54,915 nt of DNA, taken from contig BFEA01000480.1 of NCBI GenBank assembly GCA_003427395.1, positions 890,728 through 945,642 on the forward strand. Direction: 5' to 3'. Numbering within the stretch: position 1 is the first letter of the stretch; each line of letters begins with the position of its first letter. The notes below the pieces were generated by a model. That model worked only from the letters and a program-made list of their open reading frames with translations, was not told where the DNA came from and made no database searches. Positions 31,712 to 42,071 of the stretch are shown here, in pieces. Position numbers and translations under genes: made by a program. Source of the DNA: Chara braunii (Eukaryota > Streptophyta > Charophyceae > Charales > Characeae).

Positions 31712-32348
31712 TCCTCACCACTTAGACCTACCCACTCGACTGACTGACTAACTGCCTAAGGGTTACCCTTCGATCCAGCCAGGTTACCACGGCCAACGAA
31801 AGCTTTGGCCACGACTGTCCTTTAGAAACTAGACCCAGATGCCCAGCACCTGTGGTCAATCCCACCTGCCTTTCTCTCCGGTACAGAACCCTGTCAACTA
31901 TGGTCACTAGCCTAGACCTATTGCTAAGGCTGTCACTATAGGATTTCAATGTTGATAAGGAGGCATTTAAGGAGATCCCCCGTAACTCCTCAAGAATTAT
32001 TTAACGTCGCAAACAAGACAACGCGATCAGCAAGTCCTCTCAAGACTTAGACAGTTTGTTGTGCAGGCCACAACTCGGATTTTGGGCCTACGATGCCACA
32101 CTGAGCAGCCCGCCGGTCAGTACCGGTTCTTGGGAAGGTTTGTCCTCCGGGTCAGTTAGTCGTCAGACACGGCCTTTAGCCCTACTCAGCCTGTGTGGGT
32201 TTGGTCAACAAATCTCTACTACCTCATACACAGAGTTCCTATCACTTGGACATAAGAGACATACAGACTCAGCAAGTACTATGCGGTGAGTGCACATCCA
32301 TAGGGCGAGTGGATAGGCTGAGGGCTTGGCGAGAATATACCAACTCCA

Positions 32349-32525
32349 TCTTGGTCAATTTCGCGGTCAGCAACCCTGGTCAACGTCTTGGTCAACGCTT
32401 GGTCAACGCCATTCAAACCCCCAGTCAGCCCTCTGGTCAACCTCGATCAACGCCTTGGTCAACGCCTGAGTCGACACCCAAGTCAACTTCGGTAAACCCG
32501 TTGGTTAATGCCTTGGTCAACCCTT
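32349..32525 (+). repeat. TTGGTCAACG minisatellite in the element leader
   Basis: GGTCAA occurs about eight times in 175 bp (TTGGTCAACGTC, TTGGTCAACGCTTGGTCAAC and others). On the element's own strand this is TTGACC, the W-box core known to bind WRKY factors in plants. It lies between PBS and gag. The motif density is seen; a regulatory role is inferred. Confidence 0.6.
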
Positions 32526-32706
32526 GACTCGGCTATGGCTGCCGACACTTTCTTTTTCACCAACCCTCGCTTCTCTTTCTCCCTCCTTTGTTCTTCCTCG
32601 CTTCTTCTCTCTTCACTCAGGCTATGTCTTCCTTCTTCTTCGTTGTCCCTGCTTCTTGTTTTTATGGCTGCCTTTTTCTTCCTTCTACCACACAACAATC
32701 TTCAAT

Positions 32707-32708
32707 CG

Positions 32709-32776
<68 letters not shown>
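32707..32776 (+). repeat. (CT)n microsatellite, about 34 units
   Basis: An uninterrupted CT run in the gypsy leader. Long Leu/Ser reading frames across it are artefacts. Confidence 0.97.
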
Positions 32777-32777
<1 letters not shown>

Positions 32778-32927
32778 CGTTGTCTTCTTTCTAGGTACAT
32801 GACACCTTCTCCCGCAGCGCAGCTATGGCGGACCTTCCTCCTTCACTGGCGCAACTCCAACTATGACGCCCAATCTGTGTCTCCTTCCTACTGGCAACGA
32901 CGATGGCACATGGTATAGTGGGAACCA

Positions 32928-32939
32928 GCTCTTATACCA
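32928..32939 (-). other. Primer binding site (initiator tRNA-Met type)
   Basis: The minus strand reads TGGTATAAGAGC one base after the LTR; the plant initiator-Met site is TGGTATCAGAGC, one mismatch in twelve. It confirms the strand and the LTR inner edge. Confidence 0.85.
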
Positions 32940-32940
32940 A

Positions 32941-33360
32941 TGCAAGCAGACTCGCTTTCTTTTTCACTTCGCACACATACAAATAGATATCAATTCACAC
33001 TGGCGCCAAACGCCCACTTAAAGCTCAGAGATATGGAAACTGAGAACATAGTTCAGATGCAAAATCGCTTCATTAGGCTATGGCGCATCAGCGCCTATAC
33101 ATCCCAACTCTCGACACTGTGTGCAATCCCATTGTTCGCACATACTCGACTTTGGATCACCATGGATATCCCACACGCTTCCCTGTATTACACACACACA
33201 CTAAAGCCTATCTTCACCTACAACGACTATGGCCGCTCAACTACTACTGACTATGGCTATGTTATCTTCCTTCAGCCCACTTCGACTTCGGACAACCTGC
33301 AGACCACCACCTACAAGACGTTGGGGCAGCGCTTCCGCATGGCTTACGCAGCAAATGAAT
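32941..33360 (-). repeat. 5' LTR of the gypsy element
   Basis: Aligned with 24,857-25,280. Starts TG on the plus strand, next to the PBS. The outer edge near 33,360 is set by the loss of similarity. Confidence 0.85.
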
Positions 33361-33384
33361 TTATTTATTTTCTTAAAAGAGTTC

Positions 33385-34440
33385 ACCATGGTTAGATGCA
33401 TCGTGGACTGTAGCATGATTGTAAGCTATAGGGGCAATTTAATTAATTTAGGTGGAGTGAAGGCATCACCCTGGAGTTGTATAGAGACAGGGAGAAGGTC
33501 TGTTGCATCCATGTGCTTAATTTGAACAGGAAGAGAACAACATTGCATCCATGTGCTTGATTTGAACGGGGAGAGAATAACGCTGCAACCCTGTATTTTA
33601 TTTGAACAAGGACAAATAGTGTTACACCCGGGTTCACTATGTGAACTAGGAGTGAATGATGTGATACCCCTATGCCTGTTAGCTGGTTGCTTTGTAGTTG
33701 AGATGAAGTGTGGACAACAGTCCAAGTGTGGGTTGGCCAGTGTGTAGACATCCATTACGCGGCTCCAATTAAATTCCTTGTTTGACCATGATTCAGTGTG
33801 ATCTTGAGAGATATACAATTTGACTATTTGATGTTATAAGGTTGTGGCAAGATTGGCCACTTCATTATGAGTCAAGAAGCGCAAACTGACGGTCTTGGGT
33901 GAAGGTCACACTCACTTCCAGTCTCGCTGCCCAATTTGTTTAATTCGAAAATTATTAAGTTTTTTTTTTTTTTTTCCCGGTGCGATTGACCGCTTGATTA
34001 CAACATAAGCGGTACAACTGGTGGTCCTAAGTAAAGGCAGCACGCTGATCACAGACACATCTATTTTATTTCATTTTGTTTTATGTTTCGACGTAGAAAC
34101 TAAGTTATTAGTTGAGTGAGTGACCATGACAACCAACAAGTGGCGCACCAACCCTATGTGAGGGTCACATATGATCAGGGTGCCGCTAATGCAAAGGAGG
34201 GCATTAAGTTAACTTTTTTAGTTATTTATTTTTGGGTATGTGATCAGCCGTTGTCTGGCTAATCAGTGTTAGCTCATCAACGACACACTTACCATAAGTA
34301 AAGGCCTAGTGCAGGCTGCAGCCCTGTGCTCTATTCGAGCATGGACAACGTAGAGTTGTACGCCATGTTCTATTCGAATATGGGTAGTGCATAGCTGCAC
34401 CCTGACTATAGTACAGGCGATGCACACAGAGAGATGCAGT
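33385..34440 (+). repeat. Minisatellite-bearing repeat, copy 1
   Basis: Starts CACCATGGTTAGATGCATCG and contains units of about 45 bp built on TTTGAACAGG...GCA(A/C)CC (33,470-33,760) and again at 34,310-34,430 (CTATTCGAGCATGG, CTATTCGAATATGG). The same order is found from 38,818. Non-coding. Confidence 0.6.
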
Positions 34441-34853
34441 TCTGGAAATGACACCTGTGCTGAAAATCTTGTTGGGAGATGTAAGCGGCAACTAGTATAT
34501 AGATCTCACATCTCTCCAGGGGAAGTTGAACCGTCATGGATTATTGCGTTGAATTACTTTCTTGTCGAGGTTACCAGGTGTCGGATGAGGAGACATCTCC
34601 CCCAAACGTCTCCGGGAGACGGTCAAGGGGGAGTTGTCAAAAAAATCGGACAACAAAATTTTTGAAAAAAAAAAAAAAAAAAGGGGGGGGGGGTGCGCAC
34701 TGCCGGGGGACCCCCCAGAAAAAAATAGGGGCTATTCTGACCAGAAACAAAACAAAAAAAGAAACAGGCTTTGGGGTGTGTGGAAGGGTGGGGTTGGGTG
34801 GTTAGGTGGTTGGGTGGCTAGGTGTTGCTGTTGTTGTTATTGTTGTTGTTATC
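34441..34853. other. No gene seen; A and G homopolymers
   Basis: Poly(A) followed by poly(G) near 34,662-34,692 and a (TTG)n-like run at 34,822-34,852. Homopolymer lengths may be wrong. Confidence 0.5.
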
Positions 34854-34862
34854 TTTGATCCG

Positions 34863-34896
<34 letters not shown>

Positions 34897-34922
34897 CGAT
34901 CGATCGAGAATCCCGTCGAATC

Positions 34923-34956
<34 letters not shown>

Positions 34957-34970
34957 GTGATCGGACGAAA
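34854..34970. repeat. Palindrome built on (AATC)n / (GATT)n, copy 1
   Basis: TTTGATCCGATC, then (AATC)8, CGATCGATCGAGAATCCCGT, then (GATT)n and GATCGGACGAAA. The outer 12 bases pair with the last 12 almost exactly and the AATC and GATT arrays pair with each other. It can form a long hairpin or cruciform. Confidence 0.85.
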
Positions 34971-34981
34971 AAAAAAAAAAA

Positions 34982-35560
34982 AAAAAACTTTCCGTTGTCG
35001 TGGCCTCCTTCTCCTCCACCTCCTCATCCTCCTCCATCGTCCGGCCGTCCTCCTCTTCTTCCTTCTCCATTTCTTTCTCATCCCCTTCCTTGTCGTCATC
35101 GTACTCCTCCTCCTCCTCCTTGTCATCCTCCTCCTCCTCCAACTCCTCCTCCTCCTCCTCCTCCTCCTCTTCTTCTTCTTCCTCTAAGTTATCTCTCCCC
35201 TGCATTGCCGTGGCCTCCTCCTCGACCTCTACTTTGTCCTCCTCCTCCACACCCTTTTCTTCTACATCTTCCACCTCCTCCTTCTTCTCCATCGTCGGGC
35301 CCTCCACCTCCTCCTCCTTCTCCTCCTCTTCTTCTTCTTCCTCCTCGCCGTCGTTGTCCTCCTCCTCCTCCTCCTCCTTCTCCTCCTCCTCTTCGCCCTC
35401 TTCTTCTTCGTCCTCCTCCTCCTCCTCATCCTCTGCCTCCTCCACCATCGGGGCCTCCTCCTCTACTCGAGGTTCTCCGCCTCCTCCGCCTCCTCCTTCG
35501 CCTCCTCCTCCTCCTCCTCTGCCTCCTCCTCGTCGACGTTCTCCGACACATCGGCGCCAA
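34982..35560 (+). repeat. Polypyrimidine (TCC)n-rich tract, about 0.58 kb
   Basis: A CTCCTCCTC-dominated strand with rare purines. Long Ser, Pro, Leu or Glu frames on both strands (up to 282 residues) result from the triplet repeat. Such tracts can form triplex DNA. Confidence 0.9.
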
Positions 35561-36596
35561 TCCGATGGCTGCCTCCTAGACGTTTTTTTTTTTTTTTTTT
35601 TTTCCCTTTTTGTTGTTATCGTGCAGTAACCCGTGTTTTGCAGCAGTTTGGGCCTTCGAAACGGAGCCCAGACGACGCAGACCAAACTCGGCCTGCGCCA
35701 GGCAGTGTGACCGTACATTGCTCGTGGAAAAATCAATAATCTAAGTCAACTGTCAGGTCAAAGGTACCCCGCCCAGGTCCTTGGTCGGATACACTCACTT
35801 GTTGTGCGCAGGTACCCAGACAGCATCAACGCTAGAAGGAATTTGGTTTCAGGCCAATCTGAATCATTATTTGCATTGAGATGTGGACGGCTGAGGGATG
35901 CAGCATCCGGGGTCCAAACCCCGCGTCAACGCTACATAAGCGCTGATTTTCCGACTTTGACATTCATTCAATCTTGCGCCAATGCGGACTTCACGCATTG
36001 ACGACATGACGCTGGCTTGACGCTGCGGCGCTGGTGGCGCTAGCTTTGTGCTGGCATTTGGGAGATTACGGCGACGCATTGATTGCTCCGCATGGTGGTT
36101 GGCTGGCTATTGTCTTCAAGGCATGCTGACGTGGCAGCTGCCACGCGTTGCTGCTGACGTGGCCGCTGCCACGTGTTCTATCTTCTAACGTGGCCGAGCT
36201 ACGTGACCGGCACTGCTGTTCTGATTCATCGTCACTCGGGAGGAGATAATGACTGTGGGATGATTGTGGACATGTACCTGGTTATCTTGAGGTCGACATC
36301 GCTCCAGTACGCTGATGAGATTCTGATCGACGTGCCATGTGCCACACTGGAATAGAACTTTAGATGTGTGTTCAGACTATTGATTATCTGAGGTGGTGAT
36401 CGAGGAGGGAGCCCGAAGGAGGCGTGGGCCTTGTTCTTTATTCCTCTCCTTTGTCTAATCTCCCTCCTTTCTTCTTCGTCTGTGTATGATTATCCCATCT
36501 CATTCTATATGGACGCGATTCTGATTATTGATAATCATCAGCGGGTTGACATTCATCTGGCTTGCATTGTTGACAAGTGTCTTCACGATCTGGGTC

Positions 36597-36597
<1 letters not shown>
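35561..36597. other. No gene seen; short palindromic CACGTG-type motifs
   Basis: Near 36,128-36,180, TGACGTGGCAGCTGCCACGC and TGACGTGGCCGCTGCCACGT are two perfect or near-perfect palindromes in tandem. No coding gene is supported. Confidence 0.5.
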
Positions 36598-36644
<47 letters not shown>

Positions 36645-36645
36645 C
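36598..36645 (+). repeat. (GTT)n microsatellite
   Basis: About 15 GTT units directly before the second palindrome, as a shorter one stands before the first. Confidence 0.95.
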
Positions 36646-36648
36646 GTC

Positions 36649-36657
36649 TTTGATCCG

Positions 36658-36706
<49 letters not shown>

Positions 36707-36817
36707 CCGATCGATCGAGAATCCTGTCGAATCGTTTGATTCGGTAGGATGTTGATATGTCAAGACCCTATCGAATCAATCGATTCGACGGGATCCTCGA
36801 TCGATAGTTTGATTGAC

Positions 36818-36857
<40 letters not shown>

Positions 36858-36866
36858 CGGACCAAA
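36649..36866. repeat. Palindrome built on (AATC)n / (GATT)n, copy 2 (218 bp)
   Basis: TTTGATCCGATC with (AATC)12, then CGATCGATCGAGAATCCTGT, a centre, CGATTCGACGGGATCCTCGA, (GATT)n and GATCGGACCAAA. Each block pairs with its mirror, giving arms of about 90 bp. Copy 1 is the same structure with a collapsed centre. Confidence 0.88.
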
Positions 36867-36879
36867 TATAAGAAAAGAA

Positions 36880-38040
36880 GAAGAAAAAAAAACGGGTGGA
36901 GGAGGGGTAGTAGGAGGAGGAAAAAGAAGAGGGCGAGGAGGAGGAGGAGGAGTAAGAGGAGAAGGACGACAAGGAGAAGTATGAGGATGATGAAGAAAAA
37001 GGAGGAAGAAGAGGTGGAGGAACAAGAGAATGCGGCGATGGAGGAGGAGGAGGGAGAGAAGGAGGAAGAAGAAGACGAAGAGGAGGAGGAGAAGCAAAAC
37101 GAAGAAGAGGAGGAGGAGGAGGAGGAGGAGAATGGCGATGCGCAAAAGGAAGAGGAGCACGAAAGGGATGATGAGAAGGAGGAGCCCATGACGATGGAAA
37201 AGGTGGAGGAAGATGACTTAGAGGATGAAGAAGAAGAAGATGAGGAGAGAAGGAGGAGAGGGAGGAGGAGGAGGAGAAGGAGAAGGAAGAGGAAGAAGTA
37301 GAAGCGGAGGAAGACGACGACGAGGAGCAGAAAAAGGAGGAGGAGGAAGAGGAGGAGGAAGAAGAGGAGGAAGAGGAAGAGGAGGGGGAGGAGGAGGAGG
37401 AGGAGAAGGAGGGGAAGGAGGAGGAAGAAGAGGAGGAGGAAGACAAAGAGGAGGAAGAGGAGGAGGAGGAGGAGGACGAGGATGACGATGACGAGGAGGA
37501 AGACGAAGAAGAGGAGGAGGAGGAAAACGAGGAGGAGGAAAACGAGGAGGAGGAGGAGAAGGAGAAGGAGGAAGAAGAGGAAGAAGAAGAAGAAGAGGAG
37601 GAGGAGGAAAACGAGGAGGAGGAGGAGGAGGAGGAGGAGGAGGANGAGGAGGAGGAGGAGGAGGAGGAGGAGGAGGAGGAGGAGGAGGAGGAGGAGGAGG
37701 AGGAGGAGGAGGAGGAGGAGGAGGAGGAAGAAGAGGAGGAGGAAGAAGAGGAGGAGGAGGAGTACGAGGAGGACGAGGAGGAAGAAGAAGAAGAGGAGGA
37801 GGAGGAGGAGGACAATGACGAGGAGGAGGAGGAGGAGGAGGCGGAGGAGGAGGAAGAAAACGAGGAGGAAGAAGAGGAGGAAGAAGAGGGGGAGGAAGAA
37901 GAAGAGGAGGAGGAAGGAGAGGAGGAGGAGGTGGAGGAGGAGAAGGACAAAGAGGAGGAAGAGGAGGATGAGGAGGAAGAATAGGATGAGGAGCAAGAGG
38001 AGGAGGAGAGGGAAAGGAGGAGGAGGAGGAGGAGGTGGAC
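36880..38040 (+). repeat. Polypurine (GGA)n-rich tract, about 1.16 kb
   Basis: Nearly all A and G, with GGAGGAGGA runs and one N at 37,645. Frames of up to 476 residues (poly-Ser, poly-Leu, Arg/Lys- or Glu-rich) are repeat artefacts. The length in the assembly is uncertain. It can form triplex and G-quadruplex DNA. Confidence 0.92.
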
Positions 38041-38817
38041 GAAGGGAAGCTGGCTCACCTGGTGTGGGCTGGCAATGGCGCATGGGGTTGCGGTCGTCGA
38101 CGTCGGAGTTCGCCAATTGCAACACCGAACTCCGGTGCAAGTGCGGGCGGCAAGACGCGCGGGGGAGAACGGCAGGGCCCCCATTTTCAAATTTCAAAAT
38201 TGCTCGATTTGGGCCGTCGATCTCGCAGATCTAACGGCCCAGATCAGACCATTTTGTTTTCATTTTTGGAGGCCGTACCGACCTCCAACAAATCTTCCCG
38301 TCCGCTCCCCCGGTTGGCCTGTCCCCTTTCTCCACCACTCCGCCGCCCGAGACCCTGTCCTGGACCCACCCTATGTTTTTTCACGATCGGACGTAGGGCC
38401 CCTGACTGACGACTGACCGGTTGTCCGATCGGACAATCCCGGACGGTCAGGGGGGTCCCGAACGTCCAATCAGGTAACGTTGTTTTTTTTTTAATTGTTT
38501 TAATTGTTTATTTTATTTCATTTTGCTGCAAGGTGATAAAACGGACTCTGCTAAGTTTGAACAGAAGGTGATTGGGCCAATACCCCGTGCAGTAATTGAA
38601 CGTGCAGTTATCAGGCCAATACCCGCACATTATTTAAACGAGTGATGCCCAAAACCAGTGTCACGGTGCAGAATACGAGTGCTCGGTGTTCGCTACTCGT
38701 TTTTCGAGTATTTACCTTGGAACCGCTTGACCCTGAGTAAAGACCAGCTATAACAGCGTGTTGTCGAGCCCTTTTGGATGAACTCATTTTATTTATTAGT
38801 TGCTTATTTACAAAATT
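38041..38817. other. No gene seen; flank of the purine tract
   Basis: GGGCCGTCGATCTCGCAGAT then CTAACGGCCCAGATC near 38,210 is a short inverted repeat, and TTGTCCGATCGGACAA near 38,418 is a palindrome. Both suggest transposon ends but no full element is clear. Confidence 0.4.
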
Positions 38818-39180
38818 CCACCATGATTAGGTGCGGCGCGAACTGTAATTTGATTGTGAGTCACGGGGGCAACACAGGGCTGCACCTGTGTTCTATTTGA
38901 ACAAAAGTGACGTGGACTGCACCCTGTGTCGTATCGGAAGAGGAACGACAGTAGTTGCACCCCTGTGCAACGTTTGAACAGAGGAACGTATGGATTGTAC
39001 TCCTAAGTAGTGTTTGAACGGGGGATAACATGTTACCGTACTCCCTACAGTATACAAGTTGGTGGAGTGTACCCCTACTCCGCATACAAGTTGTCTGCGG
39101 ATTAAGCCCTCGAGCAGTATCCGGGCAGAGACTGGACTCTTATTCCACCCATATTCAGGTTGTGTTCCTATATAGCATCC
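38818..39180 (+). repeat. Minisatellite-bearing repeat, copy 2
   Basis: Starts CACCATGATTAGGTGCGGCG and shares its order of blocks with 33,385 onward (TGATTGTGAGTCACGGGGGC, then GTTTGAACAG units). It shows that the gypsy element's right edge lies in an older member of this family. Confidence 0.6.
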
Positions 39181-39703
39181 AAGTGAGAACAACACCATGT
39201 GTATAATTCTGTAAGCGAGTTCTGGTGGGAATCCAAATGGATAATGAGATGGGAATCCGGTAAAGCTTCGGATCAGTGAGAGGTAGTCTCTGGGTAGTCT
39301 GTGGGCAGAGATTACTTTTCGGTGGACCCTGCTCGCATACTAGCGAGGACTGCGCTCAATGATATTTCTGCTCCATGAACGAACCAAAGTCAAGTTCTTT
39401 GTCCCCCCAACCAGTGTGATAGGCGACCGAAGGCACTCAACCTAGTCTGCTACAGATTCGGGACTTGACTAAGAGCTCAAACCATAACTTATACAAACCG
39501 GTTCTAGATGAACTGAACAGAACCCTGCAGAACCGAGACAAGTCGCAGAGAGAGGATATAAATTTAAGAGGCTTCTGAACAGCTCCTGTTCTTGACACTA
39601 TTCTTAAAACCTGAATGAACAGAAACTCTCGCTATTGAACAAGTCTGATTCTCTGCTTTGGTTTTCAACCAGTCTGGCTTCCATGCCATCATTTCCAATT
39701 GTG

Positions 39704-40174
39704 TGAGAAGGTTAACAATAGTCGTATTTTTCATCACCACTTCATGACACCCTTCACCAGTTCAGGATGCAGCCTGCCTAAACAAGTGGTTTTTAGGGTC
39801 TTCAGACCTTTCACCACTTCGGGACCATTCAAGTATGAAAATCCTGAATGGTCATGAAGTGGTGAAAGCTCCAAAGACCCTGAAAACCACTTGTTTAAGC
39901 AGGTTGCATCCTCAAGTGGTGAAGGGTGGTTTTCATGGTCTTCGGACCTTTCACCACTTCATGACCATTCAAGATTTTCAGACTGCCAAAAACTCGCACT
40001 TGACCACTTCAGGATACTCTTCACCACTTCAGGATGCAGTCTGCTTAAACATGTGGTTTTCAGGGTCTTCGGACCTTTCACCACTTCAGGACCATTCATG
40101 ATTTTCAGACTGCCAAAAACTCTCACTTCATAATTTTCATTCCTGAATTTTCAGCTACCCGATAACCGCTTGTG
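39704..40174. mobile_element. 471-bp Mutator-like non-autonomous insertion
   Basis: It is flanked by an exact 9-bp duplication CCAATTGTG (39,695-39,703 and 40,175-40,183), while copy B has the empty site with CCAATTATG once. Nine bases is the usual size for Mutator-like elements. The ends pair weakly (GAGAAGGTTAAC with GTTATCGGGTAG in reverse). The inside holds inverted and direct copies of TTCACCACTTCAGGACCATT. No transposase. Confidence 0.85.
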
Positions 40175-41319
40175 CCAATTGTGCAAGTACTGTTTGGAAA
40201 ATTCAAAAAGCAATACAGTCTTCTTAGGAAATTCATAGAAATTCCTAAGACGTCAGTAAACCTCCTTTAAGTGCAGTCATATTGTATTTGATGTAATGTG
40301 CTAATAAGCAAGTGCATCCTACTCATAGTGAATTCGACGAAACTCTATGTCAGTTCACCGCTCAACAAAGTTCAGTCGAACTCTTAATTCAGGCACTGTG
40401 TAGTATCTGGGGTACTGCGTTCAGTGAGTTCGGCCGCATGCAGTAAATAAGACATAAGTTGAATGAGAATAGATCAAGAGCAGGGGAAAACAGACTGAAG
40501 AAAGTACTCAGTGATGAATACATGATGCAATATACGTGGGATCAGACTTAGTGCAGAAAGCAGGACACTGTCTATGTGAGAACGGATTCAACGCAGGGAG
40601 ACAAATTTCCTTGTGAAGGAAAATCATAGCCGTAGATCAGCTCTATCACGGTACCCAGTTGTTGTTTAACTCTTTCATCTTTGTAGCTCAATTTTATTTT
40701 AGTAAGTTCAACTCAAACTCAGAAAAAAAATCCAAATCAACTCTTTAGTGAGTTTCGGCAAAGTCTAGACAAGTTTTCAGTGAATTTTTCGCAAGAGATC
40801 AGATTTGCTCAATATTGATTTCTCAGTACAAAGTTCGGATAAGTTTTCAGCGACTTTTCAACAGAAAGTTCAGAGTCAATAAAATCCATTTTCATATAGT
40901 TTCAGACTCACTGATAAAAGTTTGATTGCAACAAGTTTTTTACATGATTAGTGAATCCAGTCCCCTGTCAGTGAACTCAGTTGCAACTTCGTTGGATTCC
41001 TCCCAAATTCTATTTTATTCAGTTTAGTGAGTTCAATTTCGTCTAAGAAAGTTCAGTTCAGTTTGATGACTTTATTTCAGACCTTGTGAAAAAAATGCAA
41101 TCTCAACTAATTCATATTCAATTCAGTGAATCCAACTCGATCTTTGTAATCCCGAATCAGTCTCAGCGAACTTCGCTCAGTTTCCAGTGAGTTCAACCCA
41201 GTGTTGGCGTAACTCGGATCAACTTAAGTGGATTCCGTTTTCAGTTTCAGTAAGTCCGGACTCAGTGGACTCAATCATGGCCTTAGTTTACTCTCTGCAA
41301 ATTCTATTGTGAGGGGACA

Positions 41320-41545
41320 TAATGTTGGTCACAACGGGTAGTCTTGATGACGGCAGCGGTGGTACTAGCCATAGCGTATGGTCCTGGTGGTAGCAGCGAT
41401 GACGCTGGTCACAACGGACAGTTCCGGTGACAGCAACGATAATGCTAGCTACAACGGGAGATTCCGGTGGTAGAAGCAACGATGTTGGTCACAACATGTA
41501 ACTCTCGGTAACAGTAACAATATTGTTAGTCATAACGGTTTTTTC
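41320..41545 (+). repeat. VNTR of 40-42 bp units in copy A
   Basis: Five to six units of the form TTGGTCACAACGG...CCGGTGACAGCAACGATG. The same array is in copy B at 43,258-43,490. Confidence 0.75.
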
Positions 41546-42071
41546 AGGTGAAAGAAAGGACAACGCAGTGAGTGTCATTGGTATTCAGTAAGGCCGATCA
41601 TGTGATAAGTAAGTAGTCTCAAGATCAGTAATTATTTTAGGGACAACAGACTCAAGACAAGATTTTTTTGAGGATGACATATATCTCAAACAGAGCAGAC
41701 TCATGACTTGAGCACAGTCATGAGATACCGGCCGCAATGGACCTTCTCTCAAGTACATGTCAACACTGTGCAAACTCGCTCAAGGATCATTGGACAACAT
41801 ATTAACCATTGTCTGATCTCCGAGTATGACATGATCTTCTGAGAGGAGAGAGATAGAGCTATAGTGACAATGGTTCTATGTTCGTATGTTCGTTTGTGGA
41901 CTTGATGCGATAAAGAGGTATCCTCTCCTCTTGCATGATCATCGATCTTATCTTTGCCTTGAGTTAGTTAGTCTTTGTTTGTTCTGTTTAGCATTGCTTG
42001 ATGATTGTGTTTCTTGGTGATTTTGTCACAGTTATCAAAATTTGTAAATTGGGGTCTTTGTCGGTCCCTGG

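Larger units (their letters stand above)
24857..33360 (-). mobile_element. Ty3/gypsy chromovirus-type LTR retrotransposon, decayed
   Basis: Two direct repeats (24,857-25,280 and 32,941-33,360) flank 7.66 kb that reads on the minus strand in the order PBS, gag, protease, RT, RNase H, integrase, chromodomain. That is the Ty3/gypsy order, and a chromodomain after integrase marks chromoviruses. Every coding segment carries stops or frameshifts, and two small insertions break gag and RT. The LTRs differ at many positions, so the insertion is old. No clear 5-bp target duplication was found. No polypurine tract is clear next to the 3' LTR. The right outer edge runs into a repeat related to 38,790. 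Confidence 0.93.
39627..42060 (+). repeat. 1.97-kb tandem unit, copy A (interrupted)
   Basis: Matches copy B (42,072-43,996) from TCTCGCTATTGAACAAGTCT to the end, apart from a 471-bp insertion at 39,704-40,174. It is rich in (A)GTTCAGTGA-like words and holds a VNTR at 41,320-41,545. No long ORF. The unit may be a satellite or a non-coding part of an unknown element. Confidence 0.85.

Noticed and set aside
24841-33375. Target-site duplication of the gypsy element
   Set aside because: Compared the five bases beyond each LTR edge (CTGAT on the left; GCAAA or ATGAA on the right depending on the edge) and found no match. The right edge may be truncated.
34888-35736. 282-residue Glu-rich and 208-residue Pro-rich frames
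   Set aside because: By-products of the (TCC)n tract; mutually overlapping on opposite strands.
36311-36330. CTGATGA near 36,314 as a hammerhead core
   Set aside because: No GAAA box or pairing stem nearby.
36760-38234. Reading frames of up to 476 residues on both strands
   Set aside because: They are poly-Ser, poly-Leu, Arg/Lys- or Glu-rich translations of a (GGA)n tract, open in several frames at once. No domain or codon signature supports a protein.
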